A stretch of 64,000 nt of DNA from Bacteroidota bacterium (GTDB lineage: Bacteria > Bacteroidota > Bacteroidia > Bacteroidales > F082), in the NCBI GenBank assembly GCA_014382445.1, contig JACNJS010000087.1, positions 1-64,000 of the forward strand, in the 5' to 3' direction. Each line of letters starts with the position of its first letter. Positions within the stretch are counted from its first letter, which is position 1. The notes beneath the pieces were generated by a model, which was not told the origin of the DNA, searched no databases, and saw nothing but the letters and a program-made list of their open reading frames with translations. A program made the position numbers and the translations under genes. Positions 10,331 through 19,971 of this stretch are shown piece after piece.

Positions 10331-11806
10331 AGCTTGATCAACTTTTTTGTCGTTACACTATTCTTTATTATAACGGATAAGAAATACACTCCCGAAGGTT
10401 GCGAGGTAATATCCACGTAAAATTTACTATTAAGCGTGTTGCTGGCCACAATAACATTTCCAAAGCTATCATATACAGTATATTGCACAGGAAATATATT
10501 TTTAGAAACTTGAATATTAAAATCACCTGCTCCGGGGTTTGGATACACCAACATGTTATTTACCGTATTATCAGGCTCTTTGAGGCTTGTATAATCCTGT
10601 GTATAAATTACAAGTTTGGGACGTAATTCTGGCACCTGATGATCTGAAGAAGCAAATACTACATTTCTATTATAATTTCCAAAAGTTTCATCACTTAATT
10701 GAAGCATAAAGCCAAATGATTCATTCATGTAATTAAACATATCAGTAACTATCTCTGTTACATAAATATCTAAGTAATCCTGATCAGCTAAATTAGAACT
10801 AGGTAATAATACCTGGTTTTCAGGTGAAGTTGCCGGTTGATTATCCCAGTTAATATCGTCTTCACTCCAGCTTTCAATTATTCGACTAATAAGTATCTCA
10901 TTTGAATTTCCATTGTTAATATGACCTTCAACAGGCGAATCCGGATCATGAAACAAACTTAATTCGGCAAGAGTTATCGTGAGTTCCGGATCTATATGAG
11001 ATAAATCGAAATTGATAAAACTTCGTCCTATACCCCATCCCTCTTCAAATTCCCAAACTGTGGAAACTAAACTTTGCTGATTGTTTTTTGAAGTTGAAAC
11101 AATGGAATTAATATAAGCATCTTTTCCTGTTTCTCCATCTGGCTGTAATGTTAAAACCGAATCTACTGGTAAATCAACTATATATGTAATTGATATAGAA
11201 GGATGTAGGCTTTCAACTGGATGGTCAGAGGAGGCAAAAACAAGACTCCTATATAGAGTGTCTTCACTAAAAAGCTTAATCATAAATCCATCATTGGTGG
11301 CAGGATGACGTATCATATCCTTTATTATAGGAGTAATATCAACGTTAAGAAAATCAGCAGTATCATTATCAGGAGCAGAAATTATAACAAAGTTAGTGTT
11401 TGTTGTAGCAGGTTGATTTATCCATGTAACTGAATCTTCTTTCCATTGTTCAGTAATCCTGAAGATTACTCCGGTATTATCACCGCCAAGTGTTGAATGA
11501 CCCTCATGACCAGATGTTGGATTATGATAAAGATTTAACCTTGCATCAATCACAACAATATCTTCCCTTAAATCAGAAAAATCAAAACCGATCAGGCTTC
11601 CGCCCGGTACCAAACTCTCCATAATGCGTCCATACAGATGCAACTAAACTCTGAGAACTACCATTTGAGTAATTGTTAACAATGTTTATATAGGCATCTT
11701 TAATATGATCAGTGCCAAATTCAACACTAATTGTGTCTTGTGCATAACTATTAGCAAATAATAGTATTAAGAATGTTGTTAAGAAGACTTTCATGTTTCT
11801 TTTCAT
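10327..11806 (-). pseudogene. DNRLRE-domain protein with T9SS type A sorting domain, interrupted by a single-nucleotide frameshift
   Basis: Two overlapping reverse ORFs (11582..11857 and 10327..11643). The first carries the signal peptide (MKRNMKVFLTTFLILLFANSYAQ) and ends ...HYGEFGTGRKPDRF*. Removing one A gives ...GTGRSLIGFDFSDL, which continues in the second ORF and matches the internal repeat GWGIGRSFINFDLSHI. C-terminus is MLVYPNPGAGDFNIQ...GVYFLSVIIKNSVTTKKLIKL. Confidence 0.82.
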
Positions 11807-11938
11807 AAGGGATATTTTAGGAATACACAAATATAAGATTTTTTCAAAACCAACCAACCTAAAAAACGAGGTTTCTAAAACAGAATTACAATTAGTTGAA
11901 ATGAAACTAAAATCACAAGTTTAGCATATAGTAATACT

Positions 11939-13231
11939 TTAGGGTATTAATGTAACCAGTTTTGCGGTTAGGTTCTCCCGAGAATAATTTTTGTATAATT
12001 CTCCTTCCAAACTAATTTCAGGTGATTCGACCCACTTTAAGTAGAGATCAACTATATAATCAAATATACTAACCTCATCATTATAGTGAAACATTTTTCC
12101 GGCAGAGCACTCATCAATTATTACAGATGCATCGCCATTAACCGGTCCTACTCCAATTATTGGTTTTCGTGCAGCTAAATATTCGAAAAGCTTGCCCGTT
12201 AGTATTCCTTCATTTTGTGGAACATCAGGAATAGCCAAAAAAAGCACACTTGATTTTTTCAAATAAGCTATCGAGGAATTATGATCAACGTGCCCCACAA
12301 AACTGCAAATAGGACCAAGAGCAGAATTTTCAATTAAATCGCGGTAACCAGTTGACACCTTACCAACAAATTGCAATTTTATCTTTAGCTCATCGTGTTT
12401 TTCTACAATATTTATTAGGGCTCTGAGAAAACCATCAATATTATAATTTTCTGCTAATGTTCCTGTGTAGGTTATTACGAATTGATCATTTATATCACTT
12501 TCGTTAAAATTAAAATCTGCTGTATCAAATCCATTGGAAATAATATTAATTTTTCCCTTTTCATGCCCTGCAATTTTAGAGGCAAACAAGTCCTTTATAG
12601 ATTTGCTTACAACAATTATTTTATCAGCCTTTTGTAATACTTCAGTTTCCTTCTTTTTGTCAAGTTTTTTTGCAAGAAGGCTATGATACATTCGGTTGTA
12701 ATAATAAATATCAGTCCATGGATCACGTAAGTCAGCAATCCAACAGTTGCCAAAGTTTTTTTTCAGTTTTAAACCAATAAGTTGTGTAGAATGTGGTGGG
12801 CTACTGGTAATTACAGTTTCAATATTAAACTTATCAATTAGCTTTGCAGCTTGATCATATGCAAATGAATTCCAGCCTATTCTGGCATCCGGAATAAAAA
12901 AGTTCCCTCTGATATAGCGCGATATCTTTTGAAATAACCCCGGATCTTCTTCATTCGCAAATCCACCATACGGTATTTCCTTTTTTAAGTTAAACTTTTT
13001 GTATAAATTGAAAGGTTCACGCGATTTAGTTGTAAAAACTTTAGTGGCATCACTTAACTCATGAATCAAGCTTTGGTCAATAATCGCATAGGATGCTGAA
13101 TCGGGATCTACTGTTAATACAATTGGTTCAATATTAAATTTGGGGAGGTACTTAACAAACTTCACCCATCGCTGTACGCCACCTCCTCCACTTGGTGGCC
13201 AATAATAAGTTATAATCAGAACTTTTTTCAA
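11939..13231 (-). CDS. Glycosyltransferase (GT4-like)
   Basis: MKKVLIITYYWPPSGGGGVQRWVKFVKYLPKF...ITYTGTLAENYNIDGFLRAL...LFEYLAARKPIIGVGP. Confidence 0.88.
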   Translation of the reverse strand: MKKVLIITYYWPPSGGGGVQRWVKFVKYLPKFNIEPIVLTVDPDSASYAIIDQSLIHELSDATKVFTTKSREPFNLYKKFNLKKEIPYGGFANEEDPGLFQKISRYIRGNFFIPDARIGWNSFAYDQAAKLIDKFNIETVITSSPPHSTQLIGLKLKKNFGNCWIADLRDPWTDIYYYNRMYHSLLAKKLDKKKETEVLQKADKIIVVSKSIKDLFASKIAGHEKGKINIISNGFDTADFNFNESDINDQFVITYTGTLAENYNIDGFLRALINIVEKHDELKIKLQFVGKVSTGYRDLIENSALGPICSFVGHVDHNSSIAYLKKSSVLFLAIPDVPQNEGILTGKLFEYLAARKPIIGVGPVNGDASVIIDECSAGKMFHYNDEVSIFDYIVDLYLKWVESPEISLEGELYKNYSRENLTAKLVTLIP

Positions 13232-13241
13232 TGAGCAATGG

Positions 13242-15773
13242 TTAGTTGTTATTTGCTTCCTTGTTTACCAGTGTTTTCCTTATTTCAAATCCTATTCCGG
13301 CTATTAATAATAATATCAATAATAATGAACCGGCAAAAGATATACGCTCTCCCACAATCCAAATTCGAGGCTCAAATTTAAACTCTATCTCATGCTCACC
13401 GGCAGGAACCACTAACGCACGCAATACATAATTAGCTCTTAAATATGGAACCTCTTGTCCGTCAATATATGCGTTCCATCCTTTATCATAATATATTTCA
13501 GAAAAAACCACAAGCTGTTCAGCAGAAGCATTATAGTTATAAATAAGATTGTTTGGGGCATAAGATACAAGCTCAATAAATGAGGTTGAATCATGAACTA
13601 AACGCTTTCCTTCCAACTGTGAGGCAAACTTATAATCAACAACGGCAGTCGTCTGTAATTCATATTTACCAAGCGCACCAAATTCTTCATCAGCACCTTT
13701 TACCATAACAACATTGTTGGCAAACCAAGCATGTCCAAATGCTGAGCTATTCAACAAAGGCATTGCTTCGGGGTTGTAAATAACATATTTCATATTCAAC
13801 ATATTAAGCACTTGCTGTTCTTTAAACATATTATTAATCTTTTCCGATGTAACTCCCGGCGAAAGAACACCAAATATCGACTGAATCTCTCCTTGCAGAT
13901 ACCCGTCTATTAAATCCTGATATCGCTGTAATTTAGCACCATGGTACCCACCTATACTTTTGTGAAAATAGGAGCAACTCGCATCATTAAAAGTACTTTT
14001 GGTTATGTCAAGAACTCTGAAATCAGGATTATTGTCATTCAAAATATATTTATTGGCAGTGCTCGCATTAAATGGAACATCAAATTGTTTTGCTCTAATA
14101 AAATTGTCGTTATTTAAATATCTGCGATTAACACTTACCATGTCGATAAGTATAAGCAATCCTAATCCAGCAATCAGGTAACCACTTTTAAATTTACCAG
14201 CAGCATAAAAAAACACCAGTAAAGCTGCCAGAATCACAAAAATAAGGCTGCGTAAAGCATCAGCTTTAAATATAGCAATCCTAACATTTTCAAGACTTGT
14301 AAGGTAAATATTTACCTGGGCAGCATCTTTGCCTTGTAATAGCTCAGCAAACTGCATATGTTCATCGGTACTTAAAAAATCAAAAAATACCGAAGGTGCC
14401 AAATAAAATATGAGTATAAAACCACCGGTTAACCCAAATGCATAATACAGAGAATTCTTTTTTGTTTTGAGAACAGCCGCATCAGTAACTATTTTCCCTA
14501 ATGCCATAAAGGCAAGCACAGGTATTGCGAGTTCGGCTATAACCAGTATCATCGATACTGCCCGGAATTTATTGTATCCCGGAATATAATCAATAAAGAA
14601 ATCAGTAAAAGGCATCCAGTTTCTTCCCCATGCAAGTAAAATAGAGAGTAAAGTAACTGTTAATAGCACCCATTTCAACCTGCCACTAACTATAAACATC
14701 CCAAGAATAAACAAAAACATAACAATAACTCCAACATAAACAGGTCCGGATGTGCCTGGTTGATCTCCCCAATATGCATTACTTTGTTGCGCTATTGCAT
14801 TTCTGTATGCAGGATCAGCCTCTATAATAGCATCAGCATTTCCAAGAACCCCTGAAACACCACCCTTTACATTGGGAATTATCAACGACCATGTTTCGCC
14901 AATACCATAACTCCATGCGGTGATGTAATCCTTATCAAGACCACTTGATTTGTTTTCAGCATCTTTAGTCAATTCGGGTTTACCTCGCATTGTATCCTGA
15001 CCATAATCATAGGTTGCCCATAAATTTGTTGTATATGTTGATATTGCCAATAAGGCTGCAATTATTAATATTCCGGTTGCTTTAAAAAAATGAGCGTATT
15101 GCTTTTTAGTTATTGCTTCAATAAGTTTGAAAATGCCATATACAATAACAATGATCAATAAATAATAAGTGATTTGGAGATGTGCCGATTTAATTTCAAG
15201 TGCAAGAGCTATTGCTGTAAGAAGTGCTCCCTGCCAATATTTTCCTCTAAAGGCCAGAATTATACCAGCCAATACAGGTGCCATATATCCAATTGCATGG
15301 GCTTTTGAAGTATGACCGGCACCAAGTATTATGAAAAAGTATGACGACAAAGCGAATGCAATAGCACCAATAAGGCTAACCCATGGGTCGATTTTAAGTA
15401 CCAGCATCAAAATGAAAAAGCCCAGGAAATACAGAAAAACGTAATTAGCCGGGTACGGTAACCATAGAGTTACAGCCTTATCTATGTACGTTGTTAGATT
15501 TCCAGGGTACTGTACCGAAATCTGCCAGGCAGGCATGCCCCCAAACATCGAATTAGTCCATAGCGGTTCTTCACCAGTAGCTTCACGATGGTCGACAATT
15601 TCTTTCGACATACCTTTAAACATGGTAATATCATGTTGTTTAAGCTTTTTGCCTTCCAACAAGGGCGAAAAATAAACCAGAGTAATTATTAAAAATGCTG
15701 CAATGGAGATTAAAAATATAGTGCCATTACTTCGCCAAAGGCTGACAGATTCTTTAAATTGCTTTTTACCCAT
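13242..15773 (-). CDS. YfhO family membrane protein
   Basis: 843-aa multi-TM protein with LFLAPP-like TM segments and C-terminal VVFSEIYYDKGWNAYIDGQEVPYLRANYVLRALVVPAGEHEIEFKFEP, characteristic of YfhO. Confidence 0.85.
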   Translation of the reverse strand: MGKKQFKESVSLWRSNGTIFLISIAAFLIITLVYFSPLLEGKKLKQHDITMFKGMSKEIVDHREATGEEPLWTNSMFGGMPAWQISVQYPGNLTTYIDKAVTLWLPYPANYVFLYFLGFFILMLVLKIDPWVSLIGAIAFALSSYFFIILGAGHTSKAHAIGYMAPVLAGIILAFRGKYWQGALLTAIALALEIKSAHLQITYYLLIIVIVYGIFKLIEAITKKQYAHFFKATGILIIAALLAISTYTTNLWATYDYGQDTMRGKPELTKDAENKSSGLDKDYITAWSYGIGETWSLIIPNVKGGVSGVLGNADAIIEADPAYRNAIAQQSNAYWGDQPGTSGPVYVGVIVMFLFILGMFIVSGRLKWVLLTVTLLSILLAWGRNWMPFTDFFIDYIPGYNKFRAVSMILVIAELAIPVLAFMALGKIVTDAAVLKTKKNSLYYAFGLTGGFILIFYLAPSVFFDFLSTDEHMQFAELLQGKDAAQVNIYLTSLENVRIAIFKADALRSLIFVILAALLVFFYAAGKFKSGYLIAGLGLLILIDMVSVNRRYLNNDNFIRAKQFDVPFNASTANKYILNDNNPDFRVLDITKSTFNDASCSYFHKSIGGYHGAKLQRYQDLIDGYLQGEIQSIFGVLSPGVTSEKINNMFKEQQVLNMLNMKYVIYNPEAMPLLNSSAFGHAWFANNVVMVKGADEEFGALGKYELQTTAVVDYKFASQLEGKRLVHDSTSFIELVSYAPNNLIYNYNASAEQLVVFSEIYYDKGWNAYIDGQEVPYLRANYVLRALVVPAGEHEIEFKFEPRIWIVGERISFAGSLLLILLLIAGIGFEIRKTLVNKEANNN

Positions 15774-15806
15774 TATTAGATTTTTTACTTAAATAACGTT
15801 TTTTAA

Positions 15807-16073
15807 TTATTTGTCATCAACATCTTCAAAATCAATATACTCGCCAAAATCATTGCCTTCCTTATCTTCTTTTGATGGTTTTGTTTTAATGTGTATTTCA
15901 CCTTCTTTTTTTTTGGAGTAATCCGAATTAGCAAATCCATTCATCTGATTAAACTTATCCTGCTGCTTTTTCATAAACTGTGATAACAACCAAGGTGCTA
16001 CATATCTTATAACTAGTTTAAAACCATAATATATTAAAACAACTATAAATAAAAACCTGAGTAAAGCTTCCAT
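15807..16073 (-). CDS. DUF4834-like small membrane protein
   Basis: 88 aa; N-terminal TM, FKLVIRYVAPWLLSQFMKKQQDKFNQ and a charged tail, as in small DUF4834-type Bacteroidota proteins upstream of YfhO. Confidence 0.6.
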   Translation of the reverse strand: MEALLRFLFIVVLIYYGFKLVIRYVAPWLLSQFMKKQQDKFNQMNGFANSDYSKKKEGEIHIKTKPSKEDKEGNDFGEYIDFEDVDDK

Positions 16074-16202
16074 CAGATTGATTTTTTAATGCTTTGCGAA
16101 TTTATTATTTTTTATTTACTTAACTTTAGAAAAGCTCTAAACTTTTCGAACGACTGTTTATAAGGTTTAGAACTCAACTTTTCAAAGTTTATAAACTAAA
16201 AA

Positions 16203-16226
16203 GGGAGGTATGCATGCATACCTCCC
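16203..16226 (-). terminator. Rho-independent terminator downstream of rpmH
   Basis: Perfect 24-bp palindrome GGGAGGTATGCATGCATACCTCCC followed on the minus strand by TTTTT. Confidence 0.8.
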
Positions 16227-16256
16227 ATTATAGGATTTTATAATTACACTAAAAAA

Positions 16257-16409
16257 TTAGTGCATTTCGTCAGAAACAGATAGTCTTTTTCTTCCTTTTG
16301 ACCTTCTTCTTTTAAGCACTTTACGACCATTAACGGTTGACATCCTTTCACGGAAACCATGCTTATTCTTTCTCTTTCTATTCGACGGTTGAAACGTTCT
16401 TTTTGGCAT
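16257..16409 (-). CDS. rpmH: 50S ribosomal protein L34
   Basis: Reverse-strand translation [50 protein letters not shown]. Below the ORF-track length cut-off; the 64-aa ORF at 16244..16438 is the wrong frame. Confidence 0.98.
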   Translation of the reverse strand: MPKRTFQPSNRKRKNKHGFRERMSTVNGRKVLKRRRSKGRKRLSVSDEMH

Positions 16410-16499
16410 CGCCTTATAATTTTCTTTAGGGAGTGCAAAAGTAGAAATTTATTTAATAACTCAAAACTATTTTTAATAAAAGTTTTTTGTTTAAGTCAA

Positions 16500-17960
16500 T
16501 TATTTTTTTGGTGCGTTCTTTAAAGTTTCCACAAGGAAATCCCAAAACAACTGCACAGATTCTATATTCACCATTTCGTCAGGTGAGTGTGGATTGCGGA
16601 TAGTTGGCCCAAATGAAATCATATCCCAGTGGGGATATGTAGCACCAAGTATACCACATTCAAGTCCGGCATGTATTACTTTAACCTCAGGAACTTTTCC
16701 AAACTTATTGTTATATACTTCTTTCATCTCTTTCAAGATTGGAGAATCAGGGTTTGGTTTCCACCCGGGGTATGAACCAGAACTCTCGGCTTTTGCTCCA
16801 GCAGATTCAAATACTTTTCTTATTTCTGCACCAAGGTTATCCTTATCCTCATCAATTAAACTGCGTTGTAATGCTGCAAGCTCAATTTTACCATTGCCAG
16901 ATTTTACAATTGCAAGATTTGTTGAAGTTTCGGTTATACCTTTAACGCTTTCACTCATTTTTATAACACCATTGGGACATTTGGCAACAGCAATATAAAG
17001 GTTGGCTTGAGTTTTCTCATCAATAACTTTATCAGGCATATCTGTTGCCTCTGCAATAACAACCGCGCCGGGGTCAGCATCTTTAAATTCATCCTGCACG
17101 ATTGCTTCAAACTCTGTTACAAATTGCTCAAAATCTGCTTTATTATCATCGGGAACAACTACAGTGGCGAATGATTCTCTCGGGATTGCATTGCGCAAGC
17201 TTCCACCATCTATCTCAGCAAGTCGCAAACCATATTTTTCGCTAGCTTTAAGGAGTAGTATATTCATGATTTTATTAGCATTTCCTCTGCCAAGGTTAAT
17301 ATCAAGACCTGAGTGACCACCTTTTAATCCTTTAACAGAAAGTTTATAGGCAGCCATACCTTCAGATACATCTTCGGGAGTGCAAGTAAACTCACCTGTT
17401 GTATCAATACCTCCTGCACACCCAATATAAAGTTCACCTTCATCTTCTGAATCAAGGTTAATAAGTATATCACCATCCAACAAGCCTGGTTTAAGGTTAT
17501 TTGCTCCGGTCATACCAGTTTCTTCATCTGTTGTTATGAGAACTTCAACAAGACCGTGAACCAGTTCTTTATCTTCCAAAACTGCCATTGCAGCAGCAAC
17601 ACCCGTTCCGTTGTCAGCGCCAAGTGTTGTTCCTTTTGCCGTTACCCAGTCACCATCTATATATGCATCAATAGGATCTGTGTCAAAATCATGATCTGTA
17701 TCGGAATTTTTTTGAGGAACCATATCCATATGTCCTTGTAGGATAATGCCTTTACGGTCTTCCATACCTTCGGTTGCAGGTTTTTTGATAATCACATTGC
17801 CTACTTCATCAACTATGGTTTCCAGACCAAGGTCTTCGCCAAATTTTTTCAAAAATGCCCTTATGCTATCTTCTTTTTTCGAAGGGCGAGGAATTTGTGT
17901 TAGTTCATAGAAGCTTTTCCAAACAGCTTCCGGTTTAAGTTTTAATATGTCTTTACTCAT
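16500..17960 (-). CDS. pepD: Aminoacyl-histidine dipeptidase (PepD-like, M20)
   Basis: MSKDILKLKPEAVWKSFYELTQIPRPSKKEDSIRAFL...GHMDMVPQK...LGADNGTGVAAAMAVLED...TTDEETGMTGA...HAGLECGILG. Confidence 0.93.
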   Translation of the reverse strand: MSKDILKLKPEAVWKSFYELTQIPRPSKKEDSIRAFLKKFGEDLGLETIVDEVGNVIIKKPATEGMEDRKGIILQGHMDMVPQKNSDTDHDFDTDPIDAYIDGDWVTAKGTTLGADNGTGVAAAMAVLEDKELVHGLVEVLITTDEETGMTGANNLKPGLLDGDILINLDSEDEGELYIGCAGGIDTTGEFTCTPEDVSEGMAAYKLSVKGLKGGHSGLDINLGRGNANKIMNILLLKASEKYGLRLAEIDGGSLRNAIPRESFATVVVPDDNKADFEQFVTEFEAIVQDEFKDADPGAVVIAEATDMPDKVIDEKTQANLYIAVAKCPNGVIKMSESVKGITETSTNLAIVKSGNGKIELAALQRSLIDEDKDNLGAEIRKVFESAGAKAESSGSYPGWKPNPDSPILKEMKEVYNNKFGKVPEVKVIHAGLECGILGATYPHWDMISFGPTIRNPHSPDEMVNIESVQLFWDFLVETLKNAPKK

Positions 17961-17972
17961 TTTAATTAAATT

Positions 17973-18194
17973 TTATGTGATTCCTTCAATTTTTGCAATA
18001 TATACGTTAGTGAGTTTATGCTCTTTTGATGTCTCAGAATCTTTTGAAATAATAGTTAAACTACTAATTTTGGCGTATTCCCAAATTACCTCATCTGACA
18101 AACTATCATCCAAATCGGCTACATGGATGAAATTATCATTATTCCACAAACTAAAATGGTATGGTAGGTTTGCATCAATTAAAAACTTACCCAT
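17973..18194 (-). CDS. DUF5615-like PIN-fold toxin candidate, short/possibly truncated
   Basis: MGKFLIDANLPYHFSLW...HVADLDDSLSDEVIWEYAKISSLTIISKDSE. Shares N-terminal DxNLP, SDxxIWEYA and TxDxD-like motifs with DUF5615 but is only 73 aa. Confidence 0.65.
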   Translation of the reverse strand: MGKFLIDANLPYHFSLWNNDNFIHVADLDDSLSDEVIWEYAKISSLTIISKDSETSKEHKLTNVYIAKIEGIT

Positions 18195-18445
18195 TATGAT
18201 ACCGGAAATAATGTATAATTATTGTTAAGTAAGGTAGCAGCAAATGTCAAACAAGCATCAATATCTTCATTTTCGAGTGTTGGATACTGTTGAAGAATTT
18301 CTTCACGAGTGTCTCCCAAGCTAAGGAACTCAAGAATAGTTTGCACAGTTATCCTCTTACCTCTTATTGTGGGTTTGCCATTACAAACACCCTCATCTAT
18401 AGTAATCCTGTCTGCAACAAAGTTCATTTTGTAATTTTTAAACAA
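18194..18445 (-). CDS. DUF433 domain antitoxin-like protein
   Basis: RITIDEGVCNGKPTIRGKRITVQTILEFLSLGDTREEILQQYPTLENEDIDACLTFAA, classic DUF433. Adjacent to and overlapping the DUF5615-like gene. Confidence 0.88.
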   Translation of the reverse strand: MFKNYKMNFVADRITIDEGVCNGKPTIRGKRITVQTILEFLSLGDTREEILQQYPTLENEDIDACLTFAATLLNNNYTLFPVS

Positions 18446-18457
18446 AAATAATAAAAA

Positions 18458-19903
18458 CTACAATTCCTTTTCAATATTTGGAAGTTGTAGTCCATAACCT
18501 TTTTTCTTGTCTTCTGCTTTAAGTAAAAAACCAAATACTACCGCAAGAATAGTAAGCCCTACAAATATTAACCAAGTATTGGAATAATCAAACATAGGAA
18601 TTTCACCAATTACTCTTAATTCTTGTACTTTGCTTGCTATCTCATTGGCAGGAACTCCAGAATCTCTAAATGCTTGAATAGCTGTTTCAGTTTTTTCATT
18701 TACCCCAGGATTTGTTTTATCAAGAACAACACCTAGTAGAATCGGAACAAGCATCAAACCAATGTTTTGTATGTAGAAAATTAATGCATATGCTGAACCC
18801 AATTGTTTGTCTGGGATAATTTTAGGAACCGAAGGCCACATAGCTGATGGAACTAAAGAAAATGCTATTCCTAATAAAACAACAGCAAAGATAGCAGTCC
18901 AGGTTTCTGTAAGGGAAGGAATATAAAAGATTGTATGTACAACAACCAAAAGGGAAGCTCCAATTATCATTATAGATGCACCTTTTCCAATTTTATCATA
19001 AAAATAACCAAACAAAGGTGTCAATAACATCGTGCCAAAAGGCAGAATTGAAGGAATATCTCCAGCCGTAGCTGGGTCAACTCCGAATTTATTTACCATT
19101 AAACCGGATGAAAATTTATAGAATGGGAAAACAGCAGAGTAAAAAAGTAAGCATAATATAGATAGATACCAAAAACCTTTACTTGTGATAATAAGTTTAA
19201 GGTCGGATAAATGGAAGGGATCTTCTTCAACAGCATCTCCCTGTAATTGCTTATCCAATCTAGTATCCATTATCGTGTAAACAATGAATAATATTAATGC
19301 GATAGAAAGTGCAATTGTACCTACAAGAACAGAAGTTGGAATATCAAATGCATTTGCTATACGAGGTGCGCCAAAGAGAGCAATAAAAGACCCAAAACGA
19401 GCTAATGCCATTTCTGTACCCATAGCAAGAGCCATTTCTTTACCTTTAAACCACTTTACAATAATTCTGGAAACCGTTATCCCGGCACCTTCAGCACCAA
19501 CGCAGAAAATCGCAAAACCTGCAGCAGAAATAAAAACTCTGGAATCAATACCGATTATCTCCGAATCAAGTCCAAAATTACCAGCAAATGCCCAATATTT
19601 AACAATGGCACCAAGAATCATTACAATTCCGGAACTTACTGCTGTGAATCTAATTCCCATTTTATCCAGTACAATTCCGGCAAAAATTAACATAAATGCA
19701 AAAACATTTAGGTATCCCTGGGCACCTGTTACTATTCCCCATTCTGAACCACTCCAACCATATGTACTTTGTACCAAAGTTTGAAGAGGTGATAAAACTT
19801 CCATAAATGTGTAGGCTATTAACATACACAGGGAAACCAATATCAGAACAAACCATCTTACTCCAACATTATCCCTTAAAGATTTCTTGATCACTTCTGT
19901 CAT
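18458..19903 (-). CDS. MFS transporter
   Basis: 481-aa 12-TM protein; MTEVIKKSLRDNVGVRWFVLILVSLCMLIAYTFMEVLSPLQ..., YFYDKIGKGASIMIIGASLL loop. Confidence 0.85.
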   Translation of the reverse strand: MTEVIKKSLRDNVGVRWFVLILVSLCMLIAYTFMEVLSPLQTLVQSTYGWSGSEWGIVTGAQGYLNVFAFMLIFAGIVLDKMGIRFTAVSSGIVMILGAIVKYWAFAGNFGLDSEIIGIDSRVFISAAGFAIFCVGAEGAGITVSRIIVKWFKGKEMALAMGTEMALARFGSFIALFGAPRIANAFDIPTSVLVGTIALSIALILFIVYTIMDTRLDKQLQGDAVEEDPFHLSDLKLIITSKGFWYLSILCLLFYSAVFPFYKFSSGLMVNKFGVDPATAGDIPSILPFGTMLLTPLFGYFYDKIGKGASIMIIGASLLVVVHTIFYIPSLTETWTAIFAVVLLGIAFSLVPSAMWPSVPKIIPDKQLGSAYALIFYIQNIGLMLVPILLGVVLDKTNPGVNEKTETAIQAFRDSGVPANEIASKVQELRVIGEIPMFDYSNTWLIFVGLTILAVVFGFLLKAEDKKKGYGLQLPNIEKEL

Positions 19904-19971
19904 ATCAAATAATTTTTAATGAAAAGGCGAATTTAAAACAATTTATCCTTGATGGCTACTAAATATAAAAC

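Noticed and set aside
10327-11806. Programmed ribosomal frameshift in the DNRLRE protein
   Set aside because: No obvious slippery heptamer or long homopolymer at the junction; treated as a frameshift or sequencing error instead.
16244-16438. 64-aa reverse ORF in the track
   Set aside because: Out-of-frame reading over rpmH; the true product is L34 at 16257..16409.
16594-16998. 134-aa forward ORF
   Set aside because: Antisense to pepD, low-complexity shadow ORF.
19284-19784. 166-aa forward ORF
   Set aside because: Antisense to the MFS transporter; Ile/Pro/Ala-rich composition is typical of an antisense shadow of a membrane protein gene.
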